Source of the DNA: Thermoplasmatota archaeon
GTDB taxonomy: Archaea; Thermoplasmatota; Thermoplasmata; UBA10834
NCBI GenBank assembly: GCA_030836605.1
Contig: JAUPMC010000175.1
Span: 1 to 5,374, forward strand
Direction of reading: 5' to 3'
DNA: 5,374 bases
Position 1 is the stretch's first letter; each line of letters begins with the position of its first letter. Shown here piece after piece: positions 1 through 4,950 of this stretch. Made by a program: the position numbers and the translations under genes. Under the pieces are notes generated by a model. That model was not told the origin of the DNA. It did no database searches and was given only the letters and a program-made list of their open reading frames with translations.

Positions 1-849
1 GAAACTGCTCTGGAACACCATCGCGCCGGTTATGTTCCCCAGGGCAAGGGTGTCCTTGCCCCTAAGATACCAGATGACGCTGTTGAACTTCTCCGGGAGC
101 TCGGTCGCGATCGGTGCGATGAGGAACGCGAGTATCATCGGCGCGATACCGACGGCCGCGGCCACCATCTCCACCTCCTCGACGAACAACTTCGCCCCGA
201 TTATGATGCCTACGAGCGCCGCCACCACCTGGAAGAGTATCATGGCCATGCCGAAGGTGTTCTTCGCGGGCGATATCTTGAAGAGCCTCCCGAGGTACAG
301 CGCAGGACAGGCTCCTTCGCTCATGTCGGACTCCTCTTTGAGGAGCTGCCTCATGTAAAGCACGTACATGGCGATCAAGCAGACCGCCGCACCGTAGTTG
401 ATGTACGAGGAGTCGAAGGAATCCTGGAGGCTCAGGAGTCCGCACACCAGCGCGACGAGGTACATGCCCATGAAGAACCTCAGGTCGCGCTCAGCGTGCC
501 CGGACTTTAGTACAAGGCAGCTGTTCCGCTTGCCCTTCCGGCAGGCGTACCATATCGTCACGCCCCCGACGAACATGGCAAGGGTGCCGAGCATGAACGG
601 GGCGCCCAGGATGGCGCCCTCCCCGATCTCCTCGCCCTCCTCGGCGCTGCCGAGGAATATCGCGATGAGCGGGATGATGGTCTCAGGCATGGCGGTCCCG
701 ACCGCCGCGAGTATGCTCCCCGTCGCGGTCTCGGCGAGGCCCAGTCTGCAGCCCAGCCACTCGACCCCGTTGACGAATATCTCGCAGCTCAGGAGGATTA
801 TGAACAGGCCTGCGATAAGGACCCCGACACCAAATATGTCGACTGCCAA
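1..849 (-). CDS. Sodium/calcium exchanger (CaCA) family membrane antiporter, C-terminus cut off by the window edge
   Basis: This is a cation antiporter of the inner membrane; the family exchanges Na+ or H+ for Ca2+ or another cation. 283 codons are visible with no stop, and family members of roughly 320-350 residues imply that the last few helices lie off the left edge. The protein is strongly hydrophobic and shows the two inverted alpha repeats that define the family. Alpha-1 is at about residues 44-92 and includes GTAMPE (51-56). Alpha-2 is at about 241-283 and includes ATELPE (248-253) and GNITGAMVFQ (271-280). The Glu of each PE pair (E56, E253) is the expected ion ligand. The segments that usually read GSN are GAP (82-84) and GAM (275-277), so this is an atypical clade and the substrate ion is uncertain. 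The start is TTG, chosen because an in-frame TAG lies seven codons upstream, no ATG or GTG falls between, and AGGTG sits 5 bases before it. It is transcribed divergently from the MFS gene. Confidence 0.88.
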   Translation of the reverse strand, partial: MAVDIFGVGVLIAGLFIILLSCEIFVNGVEWLGCRLGLAETATGSILAAVGTAMPETIIPLIAIFLGSAEEGEEIGEGAILGAPFMLGTLAMFVGGVTIWYACRKGKRNSCLVLKSGHAERDLRFFMGMYLVALVCGLLSLQDSFDSSYINYGAAVCLIAMYVLYMRQLLKEESDMSEGACPALYLGRLFKISPAKNTFGMAMILFQVVAALVGIIIGAKLFVEEVEMVAAAVGIAPMILAFLIAPIATELPEKFNSVIWYLRGKDTLALGNITGAMVFQSSF

Positions 850-854
850 AGGGA

Positions 855-859
855 CACCT
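855..859 (-). promoter_or_regulatory. Ribosome binding site of the exchanger gene
   Basis: AGGTG on the minus strand lies 5 bases before the TTG codon at 849-847. It matches the Shine-Dalgarno core and supports TTG as the start of the exchanger, since no ATG or GTG is available in frame after the upstream TAG. Confidence 0.55.
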
Positions 860-880
860 GGCCCGGACTATGGCCATAGG

Positions 881-889
881 ATACTTAAA
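881..889 (-). promoter_or_regulatory. TATA-like box for the exchanger gene
   Basis: The minus strand reads TTTAAGTAT here, an AT-rich island in GC-rich surroundings and close to the archaeal TATA consensus. Its centre is about 36 bases upstream of the TTG start. With the usual 25-27 base spacing, transcription would begin near 860-858 and leave a leader of about 10 bases that just includes the AGGTG ribosome binding site. This is inferred from sequence and spacing only. Confidence 0.5.
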
Positions 890-909
890 CCATTCTGACG
901 GACATCCCC

Positions 910-938
910 GGGAGAGACTCCCTTGCCATCCAGCTGGA
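910..938. promoter_or_regulatory. Two inverted repeats between the divergent promoters (possible operators)
   Basis: GGGAG-aga-CTCCC (910-922) and the perfect 10-base palindrome TCCAGCTGGA (929-938) both lie between the two divergent TATA-like boxes. The second sits about 11 bases upstream of the MFS TATA-like box, where a regulator could affect TFB or TBP binding. Short palindromes occur by chance in GC-rich DNA, so the operator role is only a suggestion. Confidence 0.25.
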
Positions 939-949
939 CCCCATAAGTG

Positions 950-957
950 TTAAGTAA
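950..957 (+). promoter_or_regulatory. TATA-like box for the MFS-rtcA operon
   Basis: TTAAGTAA is centred about 27 bases before the ATG at 981, the spacing expected for a leaderless archaeal transcript. A second AT-rich stretch, ATAAGTG, begins at 942. The box overlaps the alternative ATG at 957, which argues that 957 is not the translation start. The site would drive the MFS gene and, through the ATGA overlap, rtcA. Confidence 0.5.
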
Positions 958-980
958 TGACACGAGTTGACTGCGAGTTG

Positions 981-2267
981 ATGTTCAGTTCCTTGAAGGC
1001 CAAGCGCGCCAGTACCCCCTGGCACCTGAGAGTGCTTTACCTCTCCACGTTCCTCCTCAGGACCGCCTTCGGGGCGCTCCTCCTCCTCATAGCTAGCTAT
1101 GTCCCGTATGACACGAACTACGAGGCTCTGCTCAATGTCGCGATCATCGCGGTCCCGTACCCGCTCGCGGAGATGGTGACGGCCAACTACTTCGGCCTCC
1201 TGAGCGACAGGACGGGAAGGAAGGTCATCATAGTCGCGGGGACGACGCTCGCGGCCGTCGTGGTCGCGCTCTACACCCTCTCGAACAACGTCTGGTACCT
1301 CGCGACCATGCATGGGATCCACGGCATCGGCGCCGCGGCGACGGTGGCACCTGCGATCGCGATGATCGCGGACCACGCGGACGCATGCGACAGGGGCAGG
1401 CAGATGGGGTGGTTCGACTACTCGACGTTCCTGGGATACATCCTGGGGGCGGTGGTCGGCGGGTTCATGATAGATTACACTGGCGCGACGGCAGGGTTCG
1501 TCATCGTCGCCGTGCTCCTCGGGACCTCCGCCTTGATGTTGCAGCTCCTGGTGAAGAAGGAGAAGCCGGTCGTGAGGGCCTCCTCCCTGGAGGGTTTCCA
1601 GGCCCTGAAGAAGGTGTTCAAGGTCAAGGAGATCAGGCTGATGTTCCCCATCTGGCTGATCATAGCGACCATACTGGGACTGGCGATCACCTACCTCCCC
1701 AGGATCATGCTGAGCGAGGACATATCAGGGACCACGATAGGCATCATGTTCGCGGCAGCAGGGGTCGCGCTCGGGCTCCTACAGCCCTTCTGGGGGAAGG
1801 TCTCCGACATCGTCGGCCGCATACCGGTCATGGCCTACGGGGTGTTCAGCATATTCGGCATCGTCCTGATGGTCCTGTTCTTCTCGGAGTATGCGTTCGA
1901 GATGACGGACGAGGGCATCGATTTCAAGCTCCTCGGCATGATACCGCTGGGCATCCTGGGGCTGGGCGCCGGGGCGTTCGTCCCAGCGGCACTCGCCATG
2001 ATGGCCGACTCGTCCGACGAGGAGTGCTATGGCTCGACGATGGGGCTCTACTCGTTCGCGCTCGGGTTCGGCGCGTTCATCGCTGAAGGGCTCGGGCTGG
2101 GAATCATACTGGTCAGCGGGGCCACGGACGAGGACGAGATGGCCCCCGTATGGCTGCTGTACCTCGCCGCCGCGCTCATCATCCTGGCAGTCATCATGAT
2201 GATCTGGTTCTTCCTCGCGAACGTCATAGCCAAGAAACTCGCCGCGAGACGGAACGTGCAGAGATGA
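981..2267 (+). CDS. Major facilitator superfamily transporter, substrate unknown
   Basis: The 428-residue integral membrane protein has about twelve hydrophobic segments, roughly at 16-40, 50-72, 82-102, 104-127, 143-163, 165-190, 221-240, 250-270, 282-303, 318-340, 351-377 and 390-416. The basic central loop (192-220) divides it into the usual 6+6 halves. The signature MFS motif A in the loop after TM2 is intact (GLLSDRTGRK, 72-81). A degenerate copy follows TM8 (GKVSDIVGR, 272-280), and DRGR (137-140) follows TM4. This supports a secondary transporter, perhaps an effluxer, but no substrate can be read from the sequence. An in-frame ATG lies 24 bases upstream at 957. I prefer 981 because the TATA-like box overlaps 957 and because the eight intervening codons (ACA, CGA, GTT, TTG) are unlike the rest of the gene. 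No Shine-Dalgarno is seen before either, consistent with a leaderless mRNA. Its TGA overlaps the rtcA start. Confidence 0.9.
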   Translation: MFSSLKAKRASTPWHLRVLYLSTFLLRTAFGALLLLIASYVPYDTNYEALLNVAIIAVPYPLAEMVTANYFGLLSDRTGRKVIIVAGTTLAAVVVALYTLSNNVWYLATMHGIHGIGAAATVAPAIAMIADHADACDRGRQMGWFDYSTFLGYILGAVVGGFMIDYTGATAGFVIVAVLLGTSALMLQLLVKKEKPVVRASSLEGFQALKKVFKVKEIRLMFPIWLIIATILGLAITYLPRIMLSEDISGTTIGIMFAAAGVALGLLQPFWGKVSDIVGRIPVMAYGVFSIFGIVLMVLFFSEYAFEMTDEGIDFKLLGMIPLGILGLGAGAFVPAALAMMADSSDEECYGSTMGLYSFALGFGAFIAEGLGLGIILVSGATDEDEMAPVWLLYLAAALIILAVIMMIWFFLANVIAKKLAARRNVQR

Positions 2268-3280
2268 TCGAGGTCGACGGATCCCATGGGGAGGGGGGAG
2301 GCCAGGTCCTCAGGACCGCAGTCTCCCTATCGGCCGTGCTCCGGGAGCCGGTCCGCGTGACGGACATAAGGGCGGGAAGGCCGAACCCCGGCCTGGCCGC
2401 GCAACATGTCGCCGGGATTGGAGCCGTCGCGGAGCTCTGCGACGCCGAGGTCGACGGCGTGTCCGTGGGGTCGGAGGAAGTCACGTTCCGTCCTGGCGCA
2501 CTGGTGGGCGGGGAGTTCGATTTCGACATAGGGACCGCCGGCAGCACATCCCTGGTCCTGCAGGCGTGCCTGCTGCCTGCGGCGTTCTCGAAGTCCCTGG
2601 TCACACTGACGCTCAAGGGGGGCACTGACACGAAGTGGTCTCCGCCGGTCGATTTCATGAGGCTCGTCCATACGCCGATCGTCCGGCGCATGGGGGTGTC
2701 GGTCGACATCGACCTCGTCCGCCGGGGGTTCTACCCAGAGGGCGGCGGGGAGATCGTGGCCCGCATAGACCCATGCCCCGGGATCAGGGGCGTGGACCTT
2801 GGACACAGAGGGGGTTTCCTCAGGGTGTCGGGGGTCGCGTACGCCCAGAACCTGCCTGAACATGTGGTCTCGCGGACGAAGCACGCGGCCCTCAAGGCCC
2901 TGGTAGAGCACAAGAACGTGAAGGTGGACTCCGAGCGGAGCTCCGGCACGAGCACAGGGGCCGGGGTGGTGCTCGCGGCCGAGTACGAGAACACCGTCCT
3001 CGGAGCTTCCGTGTTGGGGCAGAGGGGGTTGAAGGCGGAGACCCTGGGAGAGACCTGCGCGACCGACCTAGCGGAGGCGATGCGCTCGGGAGCCACCGTC
3101 GACGAGCACACGCTCGACCAGATCTTGCCGTACATGGCGCTCGCCAAGGAGGGGTCTGTGATACTCGCGGAGGAGCTGACCGGCCATGCGGAGACAAACA
3201 TGTGGGTCATCGAGAGGTTCCTCGGGCGCAGGTTCGCAGTGGGGAAGAGAGATCCCTTGGTCGAGGTGCGCACGGCCTAG
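2264..3280 (+). CDS. rtcA: RNA 3'-terminal phosphate cyclase
   Basis: RtcA converts RNA 3'-phosphate ends to 2',3'-cyclic phosphates, using ATP through a covalent enzyme-AMP intermediate. The 338-residue length matches the family. Recognisable blocks, in order, are HGEGGGQVLR (8-17), RAGRPNPGLAAQH (36-48), GTAGSTSLVLQ (90-100), GGTDTKWSPPVDF (119-131), YPEGGGEI (157-164), DQILPYMALAKEGS (285-298) and GHAETN (307-312). H308 aligns with the adenylated catalytic histidine of the E. coli enzyme (His309). No key block is missing, so the enzyme should be active. The ATG at 2264 starts the conserved N-terminal strand and overlaps the MFS stop as ATGA, which suggests translational coupling. In-frame codons further upstream lie inside the MFS gene and encode non-conserved sequence. 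There is no rtcB or rtcR nearby. The TAG stop interlocks with that of the convergent PAC2 gene. Confidence 0.96.
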   Translation: MIEVDGSHGEGGGQVLRTAVSLSAVLREPVRVTDIRAGRPNPGLAAQHVAGIGAVAELCDAEVDGVSVGSEEVTFRPGALVGGEFDFDIGTAGSTSLVLQACLLPAAFSKSLVTLTLKGGTDTKWSPPVDFMRLVHTPIVRRMGVSVDIDLVRRGFYPEGGGEIVARIDPCPGIRGVDLGHRGGFLRVSGVAYAQNLPEHVVSRTKHAALKALVEHKNVKVDSERSSGTSTGAGVVLAAEYENTVLGASVLGQRGLKAETLGETCATDLAEAMRSGATVDEHTLDQILPYMALAKEGSVILAEELTGHAETNMWVIERFLGRRFAVGKRDPLVEVRTA

Positions 3281-4047
3281 CCGTACATCTCCGGCCGGGG
3301 CGGGGCCTTGTCGCCCTTCTTGACGACCGCCTGCTTCTGTATCTCTCGTATGTGCTCCTCGATGCGCTTGGCCTCCTCGAAGAGCGGCTTGGCGTCGAAG
3401 TCTATGCCCAGGAGTATGTCGTCTATCGCCTCGAGCACGAGCGCCGCGGCCTTCGCGTCCGGGAAGTCCGGGTGCGCCTCAGCCAGGAGCGTGACCACGT
3501 CGAAATCGCGTTTCCTGCCCTCGTTCAAGAGCACGCCCGCGACTCCCGATATAACTCCCTCCTCGAACTGGCGTATGCCGTGCTCCTTCAGGAGCTCCCT
3601 GGCCCTGGGGGTGCTCGCGATGCCGAAGACGACATCGGATATGTCCGCGCTGTCCCTGATCTCAGGGTCGAGGACGAGACCCTCCGGAGACACGATCATC
3701 CTGCACCTCTGCTCGACCGCCCAGTCGACGAGGACGCGTGATATGGGGCGGATCAAGTTCGCAGGCGCCTGGAACTCCGATATGAACGCGACGAGCTGGT
3801 CCCCGCGCTGGCCCTTGTCGCTCGCGTATATCCTGACCGGGCTGAGCGGGGTGGCGTCCCTGATCAGCGAGACCGTCGGGAACTGCGGGGAGTCCATGAT
3901 GCCGACGTGCTCCATCTTCAGGACCTTGATGAGGTAGTTCGCCGAGATCGAGCTGACGAGACCCACGCTCGGGAACCCGTCGATTATGGTCGCCCCCCGG
4001 AGGTCCTTCTTCTTCAGCTCGAAGATGCGTATGTCGTTCTCTTGCAT
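3277..4047 (-). CDS. PAC2-family protein, probable proteasome assembly chaperone (PbaA/PbaB-like)
   Basis: This 256-residue soluble protein belongs to the PAC2 family, whose archaeal members (PbaA, PbaB) and yeast relatives (Pba1-Pba2) bind the alpha ring of the 20S proteasome. The characteristic N-terminus is clear: ATIIDGFPSVGLVSSISANYL (19-39), then HVGIMDSPQFP (47-57), PVRIYASD (70-77) and a later SGVAGVLLNEG block (167-177). A charged, probably helical tail (220-245) leads to a C-terminus ending Met-Tyr-Gly, which fits the HbYX (hydrophobic-Tyr-any) motif that docks chaperones and activators into alpha-ring pockets. No proteasome subunit gene is visible nearby, so the role rests on family and C-terminus. 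The ATG at 4047 is about 28 bases from a TATA-like box with no Shine-Dalgarno between, so the mRNA is probably leaderless. It is monocistronic within this window. The exact paralogue cannot be settled here. Confidence 0.9.
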   Translation of the reverse strand: MQENDIRIFELKKKDLRGATIIDGFPSVGLVSSISANYLIKVLKMEHVGIMDSPQFPTVSLIRDATPLSPVRIYASDKGQRGDQLVAFISEFQAPANLIRPISRVLVDWAVEQRCRMIVSPEGLVLDPEIRDSADISDVVFGIASTPRARELLKEHGIRQFEEGVISGVAGVLLNEGRKRDFDVVTLLAEAHPDFPDAKAAALVLEAIDDILLGIDFDAKPLFEEAKRIEEHIREIQKQAVVKKGDKAPPRPEMYG

Positions 4048-4072
4048 CGGCCTGGGAATAAGAGAGAGCGCT

Positions 4073-4079
4073 CATAAAC
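4073..4079 (-). promoter_or_regulatory. TATA-like box for the PAC2 gene
   Basis: The minus strand reads GTTTATG here, centred about 28 bases upstream of the ATG at 4047. That spacing puts the transcription start at or just before the start codon. The same AT-rich bases read CATAAAC on the plus strand and could serve a divergent transcript beginning near 4101. Confidence 0.5.
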
Positions 4080-4100
4080 CTTGGTAAGGGCCTCGGTCGC

Positions 4101-4242
4101 TGAGGCCGGACGACCGAACGAGTGCCAGGCAGGCTCGGAGGCGTGAGCTGGCGCCCAGGCGCCGGGCGCCCGAGCGTGGAGGCCGTCGGTCTTCCCGCGT
4201 CGGCCAGTGCGGGGGCATCCGCCCTACCCGCGGGCCTCACTG
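4101..4242 (+). ncRNA. Candidate structured RNA or leader upstream of arfC
   Basis: This stretch carries an unusually dense set of complementary segments. TGAGGCC (4101-4107) pairs perfectly with GGCCTCA (4233-4239). GCTCG (4133-4137) pairs with CGAGC (4171-4175), enclosing GGCGCCC/GGGCGCC (4150-4156 with 4164-4170). GGCCG-T-CG pairs with CG-T-CGGCC (4181-4188 with 4198-4205). GCGGG/CCCGC (4209-4213 with 4227-4231) encloses a small GGC/GCC hairpin. A possible plus-strand TATA-like element (4073-4079) would place the transcript start near 4101, the first base of the closing helix, and a T-rich tract follows the last hairpin. I do not recognise a family: it lacks tRNA, SRP RNA, RNase P, C/D box and FMN riboswitch hallmarks. 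It could be a free small RNA, an arfC leader, or merely GC-rich spacer that folds by chance. Confidence 0.35.
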
Positions 4243-4258
4243 TGCTTTTGTTTCTTTC
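4205..4258 (+). terminator. Hairpin followed by T-rich tract (candidate terminator)
   Basis: CAGTG (4205-4209) pairs with CACTG (4238-4242), enclosing the CGGG/CCCG and GGC/GCC pairs. The stem is followed within a few bases by a pyrimidine tract (4244-4258) with ten T, one of the few T-rich runs in the window. Archaeal termination depends mainly on the T tract, so a plus-strand transcript from the spacer would probably end near 4250-4258, before the arfC promoter. No gene ends here, so the site makes sense only if the spacer itself is transcribed. Confidence 0.4.
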
Positions 4259-4280
4259 GTCGGCAACAAGGAGCGAAGGG

Positions 4281-4288
4281 TTATTACT
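4281..4288 (+). promoter_or_regulatory. TATA-like box for the arfC operon
   Basis: TTATTACT is an AT-rich island centred about 33 bases before the TTG start of arfC. It predicts transcription from about 4310 and a leader of under ten bases that includes GGGGAG (4309-4314). A hairpin-capable CGGCC-N7-GGCCG lies just downstream (4293-4309). Confidence 0.45.
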
Positions 4289-4317
4289 CGGTCGGCCCTT
4301 CTTTGGCCGGGGAGCAC

Positions 4318-4950
4318 TTGAAGACGATAATCAACTGCGCGATGTCCGCAGACGGGAAGATCGCTCTCAAGTCGAGGAGACAGACCAAGATATCCGACGA
4401 GCAGGACAAGAAGCGCGTCCACGAGCTCAGGAACTCGGTCGACGCCATCCTCGTCGGGGTGGACACGGTTCTATCCGACGACCCCAAGCTCACGGTCAAA
4501 GAGAAGTATGTCAAGAACCCGAAGCACCCGATCAGGATCGTCCTTGACTCCGATGGTCGGACGCCCACTGACGCGCTCGTGCTCAACGGGGCCGCGAAGA
4601 CGATCATCGTGACGAACGAGCGCTGCGGCAAGACCTTCCCGAACGCCGAGGTCATCAGGTGCGGGAAGGAGGATGTGGACATCGAGAGGCTCGTGCAGGA
4701 ACTCGAGCGGAGAGGCATCCGGAAGATGCTGGTAGAGGGGGGCTCGAAGGTCATCTGGTCGTTCCTGAGGACCCACATCGCGGACGAGGTCTGCATATTC
4801 ATAGGGAGCATGGTGATAGGTGGAGACAGCGCGCCCACGCCAGCCGGCGGACCGGGCGCCGAGGACGAGAAGGACATCGTCCATATGAGGCTCAAGGACG
4901 CTGAAGTGCTAGGGAGCGGCGTCCTCGTCAAGTACGAGGTGGTTAAGTGA
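4318..4950 (+). CDS. arfC: 2,5-diamino-6-(ribosylamino)-pyrimidinone 5'-phosphate reductase (riboflavin pathway)
   Basis: This cytosolic enzyme, related to the RibD C-terminal reductase domain, uses NAD(P)H to reduce the ribosyl side chain of the diaminopyrimidinone phosphate to the ribityl form, an early step of archaeal riboflavin, FMN and FAD synthesis. The 210-residue length fits stand-alone archaeal and fungal members. Visible family blocks are INCAMSADGKIA (5-16), LRNSVDAILVGVDTVLSDDPKL (37-58), PIRIVLDSDGRTP (71-83), MLVEGGSKVIWSFL (137-150) and FIGSMVIGGDSAPTPAGG (161-178). No deaminase domain is attached. I chose the TTG at 4318 because the conserved first strand begins immediately after it, GGGGAG lies 3 bases before it, and a TATA-like box lies about 33 bases upstream. 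The in-frame GTG at 4207 would add 37 non-conserved residues across the T-rich tract, and the ATG at 4342 would remove the first strand. The Mut7-C gene follows with a GTGA overlap. Confidence 0.93.
   Translation: MKTIINCAMSADGKIALKSRRQTKISDEQDKKRVHELRNSVDAILVGVDTVLSDDPKLTVKEKYVKNPKHPIRIVLDSDGRTPTDALVLNGAAKTIIVTNERCGKTFPNAEVIRCGKEDVDIERLVQELERRGIRKMLVEGGSKVIWSFLRTHIADEVCIFIGSMVIGGDSAPTPAGGPGAEDEKDIVHMRLKDAEVLGSGVLVKYEVVK
4936..4942 (+). promoter_or_regulatory. Ribosome binding site of the Mut7-C gene, inside the arfC end
   Basis: GAGGTGG within the last arfC codons lies 4 bases before the GTG at 4947. It is the clearest Shine-Dalgarno in the window and supports GTG as the start. Leaderless or short-leader genes elsewhere here lack such a strong site, as expected if only the internal genes of operons need one. 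Confidence 0.6.

Noticed and set aside
398..898. Plus-strand open frame opposite the exchanger gene
   Set aside because: The minus strand encodes a full set of CaCA alpha-repeat motifs across the same bases; the plus-strand product is Ser/Pro/Met-rich with no known domain.
957..980. Upstream ATG extending the MFS protein by eight residues
   Set aside because: The ATG overlaps the TATA-like box, lacks a ribosome binding site, and the added codons are atypical. It remains possible if transcription starts further upstream.
1385..2086. 233-codon plus-strand frame inside the MFS gene
   Set aside because: It is a frame shadow of a clear twelve-helix transporter; the product is Arg/Gly/Asp-rich with no domain.
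2150..2263. Longer RtcA with a 38-residue N-terminal extension
   Set aside because: The extension lies inside the MFS gene in another frame and encodes Arg/His-rich, non-conserved sequence; the family N-terminus begins at 2264.
2327..2911. Long minus-strand open frames opposite rtcA
   Set aside because: High GC with strong codon bias leaves few stops on the opposite strand; the products are low-complexity and rtcA accounts for the conserved sequence.
4150..4170. Three close copies of GGCGCC as a tandem repeat or protein-binding array
   Set aside because: The copies are unequally spaced, and two of them are better explained as arms of a 7-base hairpin; I saw no further copies that would make an array.
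4101..4239. tRNA-like reading of the 7-base closing stem
   Set aside because: The stem length suits an acceptor, but there is no T-arm (GG-TTC-A type loop) before the 3' strand, no D-arm GG motif, and the enclosed length is far too long without a recognisable intron.
4089..4317. FMN riboswitch upstream of the riboflavin gene arfC
   Set aside because: The conserved blocks of the RFN element are not found in either orientation of the spacer; only generic GC-rich stems are present.
4122..4547. 141-codon plus-strand open frame starting with GTG in the spacer
   Set aside because: It runs in the wrong frame through conserved arfC sequence, its product is Arg/Gly-rich with no recognisable domain, and it crosses the T-rich tract.
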